Below, one piece after another: positions 10,909 through 23,100 of a stretch of DNA of 64,000 nt. The DNA is taken from positions 7,688,001 through 7,752,000 of the forward strand of contig NC_086266.1 in the NCBI RefSeq assembly GCF_021018805.1, read 5' to 3'. The notes under the pieces are model-generated. The model was not told the DNA's origin, did not search any database, and was given only the letters and a program-made list of their open reading frames with translations. Origin of the DNA: Prinia subflava (lineage: Eukaryota > Chordata > Aves > Passeriformes > Cisticolidae). The translations under genes were made by a program, and so were the position numbers. Positions within the stretch are counted from its first letter, which is position 1. Each line of letters opens with the position of its first letter.

Positions 10909-10914
10909 TTTAAT
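10909..10914 (-). other. ASB12: Candidate ASB12 poly(A) signal (ATTAAA variant)
   Basis: TTTAAT on the plus strand reads ATTAAA on the minus strand, about 585 bp after the ASB12 stop. It is the best-placed poly(A)-like hexamer there, and ATTAAA is the commonest variant of AATAAA. The assignment is inferred. Confidence 0.35.
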
Positions 10915-11496
10915 TCAAACCTGCCTTTCATGAAAGACCCTCGGTGCCACATGAAGCACTTTTGGGATGAGAAGATGATGTTTAGGGTCAGAGCTGGGGC
11001 AGGGAGAGGGGTGAGGATGCTGGGGCTCTGGATACATCTCCCAGCCCCTCCTGTGCTGCCAGCTGGGAGCTCTGCCCCCACTGGGGTGGGCACACATGGC
11101 CGGGGCCAGCCCCAGTCCTGCCTTCACTGGGAGGAATTCCCATCCTTACTGCCAAGAATTCTTCCACACCCATTCCCAGCCCTTTTTCCAACCAAAATCA
11201 GCTGAAGGTGTAAAATCCCTCAGTAAAGATGGTCTGAGGCAAACCCAGGGGAATCAGATCCTGCTCTATCCTTGCTTTTCTGCAAGCCACAAGCTGAGGT
11301 CTCCTGTTCTCTCTCCTCCTTCCCTTCCCTTCCCACCTTTGCACGTGGGCACTGCTTTCTGGAGACACCTCGTCAATAAAAATGAACTTGTGACCACAAA
11401 TTCCCAGGGGTTTCGCAGATTTCAGGGATCCACTCCCAGGAGGTGGAGCAGGTTTTAGGGGTGCTCAGAGTGGGTGTCCCTGGGCGCAGGCTGGGA

Positions 11497-11630
11497 TCAC
11501 GGCTGGTGCTGCAGGTATTTGGCCAGGACTGTGGGGATCTCCAGCTCTCCAAGGGCGGCCGAGCAGCCAGGCTGCTTCAGGAGACGCCTCACGGCCAGCC
11601 GGGATTGGGACAGCAGGGATTTGGGATGAG
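11497..11630 (-). CDS. ASB12: ASB12 coding exon 2 (SOCS box)
   Basis: Residues 265-308. The acceptor is TTTTCCTTCCACAG with AG at 11632-11631. The exon starts AHPKSLLSQ, matching the human ATPRSLLSQ junction, and stops with TGA at 11499-11497. It falls below the usual ORF size cut-off but is clear by homology. Confidence 0.9.
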
Positions 11631-13077
11631 CTGTGGAAGGAAAATCACATGGTCACCCTCAAGACACACAACCTTGCTGCCCTCCAACCCGGCATCATGC
11701 GAAGGAAAAGGACGTGGATTGAGCAAACCAGACAGGGTTGGAACAAAATGATCTTTAAGTTCCCTTCCAACCCAAACCATTCCATGATCCTATGAAAATT
11801 CCATTATCCTATGAAAATTCCACCTCTGTGCTGGGGCTGAGGCTATGGGTTCGGGCACAAGCTCCCACAGGAGCTGGGCATGGAGAAGAAATCTTCCATC
11901 CCCACATGGAAATAAGTGCAGGATTTTAGACTTGGGGAGTACAGGGGAGCCCAAGCTGGGCAGCAGACAGGAGAGCAAGGGTGAAAAGCAGCTGGTAACC
12001 CAACAAGTGAGGTAAACCCAGGCTGTGGGAATCATGGAATCACAGAAGGGTTTAGGTTGAGAAGGGAATTTAAGCTCATCTCATTCCATTCCTTCCACTA
12101 CCCCAGGCTGCTCCAAGCCCTGTCCAACCTGGCCTTGGGCACTGCCAGGGATCCAGGGGCAGCCACAGACCCACACAGCCAAGGAATGCTGTGAAGGGAA
12201 CCGAGGCTGAAGGAAACCCTGGGTATGGCTGTTGGGAAGAGGGAATCAGAGCCACCCCAACCCAGGGGCACACAGCCGGGTCACCTCTGGCCTGCAGCAG
12301 CAGCTCCAGCCCCTCGCTGCGCGGGGCCGCCCTGTCCGCGGGCACCTTGGGCAGGTACACGTTGGCCCCGAAGTCGATGAGCAGACGGACGAAGTCGGCG
12401 CGGCAGCCGTGCCTCAGGCACGTCTCCAGCAGGGTCTTGGGCTCCCGGATCTGCGCCAGCACGCCCTGCTCGGTGCAGTTGTAGTCGGGATCGGCGCCGT
12501 GCAGCAGCAGCAGGCGGAAGCACTCCAGGTGCCCGTAGGCGGCCGCCAGGTACAGCGGCCCCGAGCAGGCCACCGAGTTGGCCGCCCACTCGGGCAGCCT
12601 GGCCTGCACGTTGGCCTCGGCGCCGTGCTCCAGCAGCTGCCGCACGATGTCCACGCGGCCGTCCCTGGCGGCCAGCAGCAGCGGCGAGCAGTTGTTGTAG
12701 GCGCTGCCCGCGGGGCTGGCGCCGGCCTCCAGCAGCGCCCGCACGCAGTGGCTGTGCCCGTTGCTGACCGCCACGAAGAGCGGGGTCTGCGCCTTCACGT
12801 CCAGGCTGTCCACGTCGGCACCGTGTGCCAGCAGCACCCGCAGGCTCCGCACGTGGCCCCGCGTGGCCGCCAGGCGCAGCGGCGTGCTGGGCACGCCCCA
12901 GCCGCTGCGGCGGTTCAGGAGCCTCCTGTACCTGTCCTGGCACAGCAGCCGGTCCAGGGTTTTGTGGTCATCCTGGCACACGGCCTGGCTCAGTTCCTCA
13001 CTCTCCCTGCTGTCCTCCTCCTCGTCATCCCTGGGCTGCAGCAGGGAGAACATCTTGTTGATGTCCATGAGGCTCAT
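11497..13077 (-). CDS. ASB12: Ankyrin repeat and SOCS box protein 12 (ASB12), two coding exons
   Basis: Joining 13077-12285 (793 nt) to 11630-11497 (134 nt, stop included) gives 308 residues, close to the human length. ASB proteins are substrate receptors of elongin B/C-CUL5 ubiquitin ligases; ASB12 is mainly a muscle gene (family knowledge). The N-terminus MSLMDINKMFSLLQP matches mammalian ASB12. Ankyrin repeats lie at about 64-93, 97-126, 130-159, 173-202 and 214-245, with cores such as TPLRLAA, TPLFVAV and GPLYLAA. A SOCS box at 268-308 has a BC-box (SLLSQSRLAVRRLL) and a CUL5-type segment (EIPTVLAKYL). The introns obey GT/AG and the join is in phase (G|CT). An in-frame ATG at 13098 would add seven residues; 13077 is chosen because it matches the human start and has A at -3. 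Confidence 0.93.
11733..11821 (+). mobile_element. CR1 LINE 3' end fragment
   Basis: A GGTTGGAACAAAATGATCTT block is followed by TTCCCTTCCAACCCAAACC and a tail of repeated CCTATGAAAATTCC, a variant CR1 terminal repeat. Confidence 0.75.
12030..12172 (-). mobile_element. CR1 LINE fragment, minus orientation
   Basis: Begins with the reverse-complement CR1 tail (TCATGGAATCACAGAA) and continues through CCAGGCTGCTCCAAGCCCTG to GGGATCCAGGGGCAGCCACA, the block shared by the other copies in this window. Confidence 0.8.
12285..13077 (-). CDS. ASB12: ASB12 coding exon 1 (ankyrin repeats)
   Basis: Residues 1-264 and the first base of codon 265. The exon ends GCCAGAG before the donor GTGACC at 12284-12279. 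Its 5' boundary is a 3' splice site (CCCACAG, AG at 13135-13134), so the exon carries 56 nt of leader before the ATG. It is strikingly GC-rich. Confidence 0.92.
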
Positions 13078-13111
13078 TTTGTCCGCTCTGTGCTCCATGT
13101 GCTGCTTTCAT
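13025..13111 (-). other. Upstream overlapping reading frame in the ASB12 leader
   Basis: An ATG at 13111-13109 with A at -3 precedes the ASB12 start in a different frame. It runs 28 codons to a TGA at 13027-13025, overlapping the first 53 nt of the ASB12 CDS. It would be the first AUG downstream of the inferred 3' splice site at 13134. It is listed as a possible translational regulator, not as a protein gene. Confidence 0.5.
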
Positions 13112-13369
13112 GGTCAAGGATGAGGCCAAAGATCTGTGGGACAGCAGAACCAGCACCACCCCGGGGTTAGAGCCAGACCCTGACACCAACAGCTGCATTT
13201 TAGTGTGAGTTCATACTCCATATAAAGGAGATTCCCCAAAAGGTGGACAAACATTGGATGAGGATGCTGCTAATGGCCCTGGCACCGCGTGAGAAAATCC
13301 ACGTGGATGAAATGCTGAGGGAACAATGGAGCTCAGGGGTGTAGGGGGTACGTGGGTCAGGTTCCCATA

Positions 13370-13660
13370 AAATCATGGAAGGATTTGGATTGGGAGGGAC
13401 CTTCAAGCCCACCCAGTGCCACCCCTGCCATGCCAGGGGCACCTTCCACTGTCCCAGGCTGCTCCAAGCCCTGTCCAGCCTGGCCTTGGGCACTGCCAGG
13501 GATCCAGGGGCAGCCACAGCTGCTCTGGGCACCCTGTGCCAGGGCCTGCCCACCCTGCCAGGGAACAATTCCTGCCCAATCCCCCATCCAGCCCTGCCCT
13601 GTGTCAGTGGAAGCCATTCCCTGTGTCCTGTCCCTCCATCCCTTGTCCCCAGTCCTGAGG
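13370..13660 (-). mobile_element. CR1 LINE fragment, minus orientation
   Basis: The longest CR1 piece around ASB12. It runs from AATCATGGAAGGATTTGG through the CCAGGCTGCTCCAAGCCCTG block, the CACCCTGCCAGGGAACAATT block and the CCTTGTCCCC end. Confidence 0.85.
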
Positions 13661-14590
13661 CATGAGGTGAATGTGAAGTGGTCAGTTGGGTTAGGGATCA
13701 AACATCTTCCAGCACTTCCCTTCCCAAAATGCTGCCAGCGTTAGAATTCCAGTTTTCCTCCCTCCTGCCTGCTTGAGCCGGGGGATCGCACTGCACGAAG
13801 GGTCTGGGATGTTTCTGGTGAGCGATTTGGGGGAAGGGTGGCAATGCTGAGCTGATCACACCGAGCGGGACTGAACCCTGCCAGCTTCGCTGGGCTCTGG
13901 GCACAGGATGGGGGGACAGGAACGGGATCTCAGGCTGGCACCTGAGCAGCTGGGAACACTCGGGATGGGCACAGGAATGGCTCGGCAGCCCTGGGGGCAT
14001 CTCAGGTTTCCTCGGGAGAGCCGGTGGAGGCAGAGCTGGGGCTGACCTGTCCTGGGGGGAGCCAAGGAGCTGAACAGAGCAATTAATCAGCAAAGGAGCC
14101 CAGCAAACAGTTCATTAATTAGCCGAGGGGCTGCACGGAGCAATGGCCCCGTTGTGCACCTGAGGCCGTAGGTGCCGGGGCAGTACCGGCGGACCTGTCC
14201 CACATCACCCACGGGGACACCGGCTCAGGGGGACCCCAGCAAGGCCAGCAGCACAGCTGGGGACACTGAGACAAGTCTGGTGGCACCAAAGCCCAATTAG
14301 TACAGAAATGTGGGAAATTCTAACGCTGCTGCTCTTCATTGGACACGCCAGCAGTGAGCTCTGGAGCCTTGGGATCTTCCCACATGGATCATGGGCTGAG
14401 GGGTCCCTGCAGATTTGAGCCAAAAGGACTCAAGTTGTGTTCCCAGTTACATTCCCAAGGGAAATGCTGTGCAAAGTAAAAGAGCAGCTGTAACACTTCC
14501 TGAACACACAAACAGCACCTCCAAAGGAGGCTCCTGAGATCGTGTGTAGGGAGCTGAGGGAGGCTCCTCAACCAGAAGAACCCAGAGCAG

Positions 14591-14800
14591 AATTCATGGA
14601 ATCACAGAATGATTTGGTTTGGAAAGGAACTTAAAAGTTCATCTCATCCCACGCCTGCCATGGGCAGGGACACCTCCCACCATCCCAGGGTGCTCCAAGC
14701 CCTGTCCAGCCTGGCCTTGGGCACTGCCAGGGATCCAGGGGGCAGCCACAGCTGCTCCGGGCACCCTGTGCCAGGGCATGCCCACCCTCCCTGTTTTGTC
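14591..14800 (-). mobile_element. CR1 LINE fragment, minus orientation
   Basis: Starts with ATTCATGGAATCACAGAATG and shares the CTCCAAGCCCTGTCCAGCCT and GGGATCCAGGGGGCAGCCAC blocks with the copy at 13370-13660. Confidence 0.85.
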
Positions 14801-14938
14801 ACCCCCTGAGCTGCCAGAAGCTTTCCAGGCACCTGCAGACCCCCAAGAGAGCTTGTGCCAGAGCACACACAGCACACATTTGTCCCTCTGGGTGCCAGTG
14901 CCCTCCCCTCCCGCCCAGTGCCGCTGCTGCCGCCTTAC

Positions 14939-15200
14939 CTGGGCGTGGGGGATGCTCAGAGCACCTGGGGCCAGGGGGGTCCCATGGGGGTCCTCCCGCG
15001 GTTCAAGCCCAGGAGGAGCAGAGCAGGAGAGGATCTGGCAGGGCTGGGATGGCCGGGGCTGTGAGGGGCCGGAGCTCACAGCTCACAGCTGAAATGCCAC
15101 GGCGGGACCGGCCCGGGGCGCCGGGGCTAATTTTAGCCCCTCTGGGGTTTTATCTTACCACTTCCATTCTTGGAAGGCTCCCCCTGGGTAAATATAGAGA
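14939..15200 (-). promoter_or_regulatory. ASB12: Candidate ASB12 promoter and non-coding first exon
   Basis: A strong donor (CCCAG|GTAAGG, exon edge 14939) faces the ASB12 acceptor downstream. Upstream of it on the minus strand are an E-box CAGCTG (15086-15091), a perfect MEF2-type site CTAAAATTAG (15127-15136), and two TATA-like elements, GATAAAA (15148-15154) and CTATATTTA (15189-15197). These would place transcription starts at about 15120-15165. MEF2, E-box and TATA together fit a striated-muscle gene. The functional role is inferred. Confidence 0.5.
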
Positions 15201-17374
15201 GGGCAGCGGGGTGGGGGGAGGCTGGGACAGGTGCTGGAGGCTGCTTGGCCCCACTGAGCACACACAAAGCTTTTTCCCCGCTGTTTCCACGCAGAACTCG
15301 CAGGGAACGGGGCGGTTTGGGGTCCCTGCCAGGGCAGCACTGGCCTCTACCTCACCTTGGCTTGACTCAGTTCCCTCTTAACCCCTCTCCTCTGCTCTGT
15401 CCCCCTTTTCAGAGCGACACAAATGGCCACTTGCAACCTCCAAAATGATTTATTAGACACCAGAAGGACTAAAGGTCCTGAAGATGGTCCGGATTTCCCA
15501 CCTGAGCTGCACCTGCCAGCAGGAACCACAGCCAGGGCTTCCCAAAGCTGAGCAGGACCCAGGAAGGCAGAAAAGCTCCCAGGGCAAACAAAAGGAGCGG
15601 GGAGCAGCACTGAGGCTCTTATCAAGAGCTGTCAGCTGGGAAGTGCAATCCTATTTTATCCAGCTCCCTTCAAACCCTCTCCAAACTCCTCAGCAGTGGA
15701 GCAGCAATGGGCTGGCATTTGGGGCAGCCTTATCACGGTATGAGATAATGAGAGAGACCCAAATTATCCAGCAGGAAAATCCCCACTGGTGCAAGGAGTG
15801 AAATCAGTGTGCTCTGTGACATGTGTGATCTGTGCCACCACCACATTCTTGCTTTGGAGCCTCCCCATGGAAAGCCTGGAATGCAAAAAAGTGGTCAATA
15901 TTGACTTGGTTTAGACTTTTGGTTTTCCTCTCCAAACTCACTCAAAAATAGATTATTGCTTCACAAAGGTCAATTCCCCAAAGCCAGTAGCAGGAATGGA
16001 ATTATGGAGTGTGATGTGGATGAACCCTGGAGCAGGGGAGGGGAGGTTGGGCTTATTTTTCCTGTCAGGAAGATGCAACCACAACGGGGATGCTGCAGCC
16101 ACAAGAGCCAGGCCTGGCTGGAAACCCCTTCCACAAACCACAGAAATCAAAGCAGCCATTAAAAAGACAGAGTGTTATAGAGGGAAAAAAGGGAATGCAG
16201 ACAACAGAAGTGCTAGAAAATGTGAAATGTAGGAAACTTGGAGATGAAAGGAAAATCCTTGAATGGCAAATTAATGATAAACTGCTCATCCTTTTGTTGT
16301 TGCTGCTGCTGTTTCGTTGTTAACCAAGAGATTTTAGAACAAGGAGCTGATTAAACCCAGCTCTAACAAGGCAAACCCAAGAACCCCCCCGCCTTGCTGG
16401 AACCCTGCATGGACACACTCCTGGAGCAGGAGCCTTTCCCTCCACCCCAGGGGGGATTTCCAGCAGCAGAGCCAGAGCAAGTCCCAAAGGAGCCCAGGCA
16501 GAGGTGACACACCAGCCTGACCCGTTTGGGACAAACTTCCCAGTGCTTCAAACTCCAGGGAAGGATGAGGAGTTGGGAAAAGCTTCCAGCTCCTGCCTGA
16601 GCTCAGGGCCTGAGCCAGGGCTGACCTGGCCTCTGCCCCGGGCAAAGCAGCTGCTGATCAGCTCCCTGTTAATTGGGGAAGAATTAGAGGGTAGAGGGGT
16701 ATTTACTGACAGTCAATGAGTTTTTTGGGAAGGTAAATCCTGTCCAAAGTTGCTTCCATTAAAGAGATTATTGTTATTAACACAGCTGAAGAGAGCTAAT
16801 GAGCTTGTGGATTTAGGAGAGCTAAGCAGTTAAAAGTTTAGAGCTAAACAGTCCCAAATAAATGATTTTGCGGGGATTAGGGATTTACTAACAGTGCTCA
16901 AGGTCGGGAAAGCAGAGGTGGGGAGTAGGGCTGTTGTGTCTCCTGCCTTTGGGCCAGGAGTCCCTGCCACAGCACAGCTCTGGGATCTCCCTCTGTGCCC
17001 TCACGTCTGCCCCCAGCATTCCCAAACTCATCCCTGCGGGTTCTCCTGCTCACCACGCAGCATGGGAGAGGCTGCAGCAGCACCGAGATCCAGCTGTTAT
17101 CCAGGAATTATCCAGGAGAGGGCATGGACAGCAGCTCAGCATCCCTTGGCTGCACTGCACATCCCTGCCAGGGCCCTGCTGGCGGAAATTCCAAATTTAT
17201 TTGGTGCATCAACACACAAAATACGGAGTTAGGAAGGAGGGAGGGATCCAGCAATGTTTCTTCTCCTCCATGAGTCCTTCCTTGAGGAATTTTGGCAGCA
17301 CTGGAGCACCAGGAGTTCATCTGTTTCCACTGCCTTCAGGGAGCCCCTTCCCTTTTGGAAAACAGGATAAAAGG

Positions 17375-17510
17375 AAGGTTTGGGTTGATTAAAATCCATC
17401 TCATTCTACCCCTGCCATGGCAGGGACACCTCCCACTGTCCCAGGCTGCTCCAAGCCTTGTCCAGCCTGGCCTTGGACACTTCCAGGGATCCAGGAGCAG
17501 CTGCCCAGCC
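17375..17510 (-). mobile_element. CR1 LINE fragment, minus orientation
   Basis: CCCCTGCCATGGCAGGGACA is followed by the CCCAGGCTGCTCCAAGCC and CCTGGCCTTGGACACTTCC blocks; the tail is degraded. Confidence 0.8.
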
Positions 17511-20069
17511 CAGAGGCCTCTGCTCCATCCATGGTGGGTTTTGGTTATTTATAGATTTTTATTGATTCCCATTCACACTGGATCCCTTCCATCTTCCAAG
17601 ATCTGTTGTTGAGAGAAAGGCTTTGCATCCCCCTCCCATACCCTCCACTGCTCCAAAGAGAAGGAAAATAAAATTCCAGGAGAACACTGGAATCCATGAG
17701 GTGTTTGCAGGCAAGAGAAACTCCAATTAATACACCTTTTGTCCAAATTCCCCCCAAATTAAATTGCAGCTTTATCAATTCCAGCTGCTGTTAATGCTAA
17801 TAATCCAATTAAATGCAAGGCAAGTCTAATTAAGGTAAATGAAGGATTTCACTGGCAGCATCAAGAACATTTAAAATTAGCAAGAAGGGAGAAAGCCTGA
17901 GAAACACCCAGGGACTGAGTGTACCGCAGTGCCAGGCCCATTTCATTGCCTAAAACAGAGAAATTACCCATTTTTAAGGTGGAAAACATTCATCAGGGGC
18001 TGGCTAATGGGTCTGGAGTCTGGTCCTGGGGTTCACAGAGAAGTTTTGTTCCTCTTGAGCATCTTCCCATCTCAGCTGAGTTTGTACTCAAATCTTTAAC
18101 ACTTCACTATCCATGACTAAAAAGAATGGACTAAAAGGATTTTTTTCCAGGATATCTGGACCATGGGCTCTTCACTCTGAAGCCATCAGAAGAAATCTCT
18201 TCATGGACCCCTGAAGCTGGGGCTCAGCTCCTTGCAGCAGCTCTGGTTGCTCCTCAGAGCCGTGGCAGGTGAGTGAGGGACAGACAGCACTCCAGGAGCA
18301 AGGAAACACCGAGGAGATACAGGGGTTTAATACAGAGAGAAAAACCTCAATAACAAAAAAGACCCAGAGCAGCACAGTTTGCAGATGACATTGAGATTTT
18401 ATACACTTCCATTGGTTATATTCCCTTTTTTTGCCATTAGTTATGTTCCCTTTTTGGTTGTTTTTAACACCCTGCACTCCCCCCAAACCAGGGGGATCAC
18501 CCCATTTCTGTTCTGTAGAGGGGAAGTGGCTCCACACTCACTTTATTAATTAAGATCCTTTAACTGACTTCACCTTTCCAAGTGTGGAGTTCTGAGTTAT
18601 CACCCAATAACCAGAGCAGCCGCCTCCTTTAAAAAGGCAAAGTGTTTATTTCTGTAGGGAATAAAAATACCTGCAATCCAAGAGAGACTCCACGGGACAA
18701 ACAGAGAGAAAAGACACAATTCTCCTCCAGACACGATCAGCTTCAAGCAGGGCAGGGACTGCAGTGCCCCACGGAGCCCTCGGGGCACCAACGGGCCCTC
18801 ACCCCCACAGATGTCCCCCACCAGTGACACAGACACAAACAGCAGCAGGGACAGTCCAGGCAGCTCCACACAGGGTTTTAGGGACATTCCTAAAGGATCA
18901 GCTTGGGGATGCCAAGGAAGATCCAGGGGGAGGGTGGGATCCAGGGCTGAGTTACTCCAGTAGCTTCTGCTGCATTAAATAGATGGAAATATAGAAATGA
19001 TAGAAAAACAACCCCTGGGCCCTGCTCCTGCAGCTCCCAGGGGGACACATTAATTAATGTCATTAGCAAACCTGCCCTAACGAATGGCCCACCTGGCTGC
19101 CTGGTCCCAGGCAAAGGTTTTACCATTCCCTGCTTCCTCAGCTAATTAATCAAGTGCTGGGTGATAATTAAAACACAAATAGGACATTCAGAGCAGGTCC
19201 TTTCCCCAGGGAATGCCTGGATGTGCATGAGGGAGGGATGGAAACCAGGAATAGCTGGGAGAGGTCCCTATAAAAACAACCCCAGCCCTCAGCACAGAGC
19301 AGAGGGGGTGGGGAGGAGAGGAAAACACGCTTGGAATTCTCCTGGGCACTCCTGGGTATCCAGCCCTGCATGGTGCCAGGAAATTCCTCTGGGCCCTGAG
19401 GCTGCCCAAGGCCAGGCCTGTCAGGAGCTGAACAGGAGCTCCTCCCTTTCCAAGGCCTTTCCTGGGGGTGCCTCAGCTCTGGGAGCACCTCTGAGGGCTC
19501 TCTGCTTCCAGAGGGATGGAAACAGCAGCCACAGGGCTGCTCCACACTGGCATTCCCACCTGGACATCCTCTGGAGCTCTGGGCACCTTCAGCTCCTCAC
19601 AAAACCCACTCTGCAGGACTGGGGAGGGTTCCCAGCTCCCTCCAAGCTCATCTCCTCCATCCCAGTCAGGATGGCTCTGGATCAGAGCAGGTGGATTTTC
19701 ATTCCAAGGAATTAACTTGGAAAGGCAATCACTAAGCACAGGAACAGACCAGGAGTAAATCAGACCTAGAAGCTTTCACAAACTGCTTTTCCTCATCCCT
19801 AAAGAGGCCACGGAGAACTAAAACTATGGATAACCCAATTATTCCTGGTTTTCCCTGCAGAGCAACGAGCACCAATTGAATTTTCTCTCCCACAGGTAAC
19901 AGCTGCAAAAGAAAACCCCAGTGTAAGAGCCCTCAGAATGAAGTTCACATTAAAGACATTTCAAACGAAGCTCCACGAGTCCCTCTTGTGCTTCAGAGTA
20001 GGACAGGCACTGGCTCACTACAAGGTTACACCTGGTTGTAGCACTGGAGATGGTGGGAAAAGGCAGGAA

Positions 20070-20112
20070 GCCACGGAAGGTCCTGGGGAAGCCACGGAAG
20101 GTCCTGGGGAAG
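20070..20112. repeat. Two-copy 21-bp tandem repeat
   Basis: AAGCCACGGAAGGTCCTGGGG occurs twice in direct succession. Confidence 0.8.
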
Positions 20113-23100
20113 CAGGAGCAGCTCCAGAACAGAGAGAGTTTTCCACAAGCAGAGATCACCTGCAGCACATCAGAGCCCTCCTTCCTCCCAGTCACAGGAA
20201 TCCAAATGGAAAGGATTGCACTGCTCCAAATAAAAGCAGGATTTCTGACCTCACAAAGCACGGGTGCTCCCCTAGGAATGAATCAGTTGCAGAACTTTCC
20301 CCAGCAGCAGCAGATTCCAGCAGCAGTAACAGCTTCTCCATCCCTTCCACACTCCAGGAGCAGAGAATCCAGGCAGGGCTCTCCAGGAGCAGGAACAGCT
20401 TTCTAGGGCAGCACATCCCACCTGAGCCCAGCACACTGCAGGGCTCTGAACAGCCTCACTTCTGCTCTTCCAACAGCCCAGAGTCACCACCAAAACCAAA
20501 CAGCTTCTCGTTCACTGGTTTTCAAACCATGAGCCCGTGGAAAGAGAGGAAACCCTGGAATCTTTTCCAGCTCCTAAATTCCAGCATCAGCATAAAAGGC
20601 TTTTAATACACTGCAGCCTTTGCTTGAGCCTGTACACACAAAATTCAAGAGGCTTGTGAGACATTGATTTTTGGGTTTGGCTGTTTTGCCACTGGAGTTA
20701 AAAGCAGCAATATTACTCCAAGCTTACACCACTGAGTAACCTGGTGGTGGTTGTACACACTTACAGTAACACTGGAGCTTTGTGGAGACATCATTTTTAG
20801 GAACAAGTAAAGCTTATTAAACTCCTCCAATGGCAATTCGAAAGGCAATGCAACATACAAACATTTCCAGGAGCCTTCTGCAAGCTGGATTTGTACAAGA
20901 ATTAACCAATAGCACCTTTAAATCCTTCAGTAGTCAATCAAAACCCTCTCTGAAAATTAGGGAATTTATTTAAGATATTCAAAAACTGATGATCCATAGA
21001 ATAACTGGTCCTAAAAAGAGCCTGTCTTGGCTTTGTGGCCCATTTTCTCTCAGATTTGGGCATGGATGTTGCCCATTACCCCTGGAAAGAAAAGACAGGG
21101 CTGATCCCTCAGCTACACTTGGGGCAGCATTTCCAGTGTTTCATTCTTCATCAGTCACTCTTGTAGCTCCCACTCCTTCCTTGGCAACAACTTTATTTAA
21201 GTCTGACAAACCCTCAATATTAAAAAACTTCTTTGCCATTCCAGGCTGTGGAGAAACTCTGTGCTCTCTTTTTCCTTGGATCTTTCACATGCTTTATAAA
21301 ATAGCTGTTTTCTTAGCCAGAATGAGCCACCCAGGGAGGTTTGGATTGGTTTTTGGACACTGGACCTACCCAGTGATTTTACCATGGGTTAAAAGCACAT
21401 GAACACAGCTATTCCACTTTCTGGTGTTACAATGGAATCTTTCCACTTTCACTGGAGATTGAGAAGGCTCAAATATTTTCAGTTGGCTCCCAGACTTTTT
21501 ATAAAAAAGTGATTTGAAAACTTAATGGCAGCACCCAATTGAAACAACAGCTTGAAAAAGAGAGCAGAGCAGCATCCTGAATAAAGCTGCACAGGGGGAT
21601 CCTGTGCAATTCAGCACAGAACAGGGACAGTGGCACAGCTTTCCTGGGGGAGGGGGGCTCCTCCAAGCCCCAAAGGCCACACCAGGACCCCAGAACTGTC
21701 CTCAGGCCTTGGCCTTGATAAGCAGCACCCTGAGCTTATCAGGAACACTGGTTGCTCCCAGGCCTGGAGTACAAACTCCATGGTTTAACCCACAGCCCTG
21801 GAATCTGATTTTTCTTGCCTGAATAACAGCCCAAGTGGAACATGTTTGTTGTTGACCTTCCAAAGGAAGATATTGACCCTAACTGGAGCCAGGCTGGAGA
21901 GTGACTCTGATAAAATCAACTCTCTATAAACAGGGAACTCGAGGGAGTTTTTCCCAGGGATACACCTGGACCTGGTCCTTGGGGCTGTGCCAGAGCCCAG
22001 GCACTGGGAATGCTGCCCTCCTGGATTATGGAGTACTTTGGATTTGTGAGTTCAGCCTCTAAGGGAGCTCCTGTTGTGCTTATAGGAAATTCTACACAAA
22101 CCCCTTGTTCAATTCCTTACCTGCTGATTCTCTGCTGCTGAGTTCAAGGGCTGCTACTGATTCTCTGAGGAAACCTCTAGGCCTGAACTGCAGACAGTTC
22201 CAGGGCTCAGTCTGGCAGGATGCTCCACTCTGAACCTTATGGCTCAGCAGGGGAATCTCCCTTGTTCCTTTTCATCCTGACCCTTTTCCATCCCCAGCCT
22301 CCACGCTGGTTGATTTTAGTTTTAGATTGCTTGATTTGTTATTTTAGTTTTTCTCTGTGTGCTTTAACCACTTAATAAGTAAGAGAGTGAACCTTGCCAA
22401 TGAATTTGGTCACACTTTTTTATCTCAAACCTGCTTTTGCTGATGCCTCTCCCAAGGATTCTTTGGGTGACCTTCCAACACTGATTTGTGACACCCAATC
22501 CCTGGGAAGAGAAGCCCTTGTTTCTTCTGTTTCTTCCCAAGTTCATTGCCATGAGAGATATTGTTCATGAAACAGACAAAACATCACTAAAGTTCCCTGA
22601 ATTTGAACATTCCCTAGAATCAGCAAGTGATTTCATCCTTTTAGTCCCCATTTCAATACCAGGACACACCCCATCTGTAATTGCTGTCTCATCAATGATT
22701 ACAGCTTGGAACAGAGTTACTCTGTTGCTTCAGTTTAACCAAGATGATAAAATAAGAGAGAAAAATTCCACACAAATCATTTCCAATGCTCCCTCTTATC
22801 ACAAATCCATGTGTTACAGGCTGCCTCTGGGGGCTGCTGCACTCCCATCAATAAAGGAAGTCCACAAAAGTTGATTCTTCAAGAGGTCAGCTTGGAAAGA
22901 AGCTGCTCAACTCAGGGGATCAGCAAAAACCCTGGAGAAGCTGCAGCAGAAGAAAACCTCCTCACAAACACTGACTACAGACAGGACCCAACACCACACT
23001 GCAAACTCTGACACAAACCCAGCAACAGCCTGGGACACGGACACAGTCTCAGAGAAGGCACAGGGGGTTTGGTTTTGTGTAACAAATATGCATAGGAAAC

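Larger units (their letters stand above)
11631..12284 (-). other. ASB12: ASB12 intron between ankyrin and SOCS-box exons
   Basis: A 654-bp intron that holds two CR1 remnants in opposite orientation and no other recognisable feature. Confidence 0.85.
13134..14938 (-). other. ASB12: ASB12 leader intron
   Basis: Inferred intron from donor CAG|GTAAGG (14938-14933) to acceptor CCCACAG (13135-13134). It carries two CR1 fragments of the same orientation and shows no coding signal. Confidence 0.55.

Noticed and set aside
12232..13170. 312-codon plus-strand frame opposite ASB12
   Set aside because: Antisense shadow of the GC-rich ankyrin exon.
21715..21745. Inverted pair of GATAAG motifs around a 15-bp gap
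   Set aside because: Short motifs that occur often by chance, with no nearby start site or other supporting sites.
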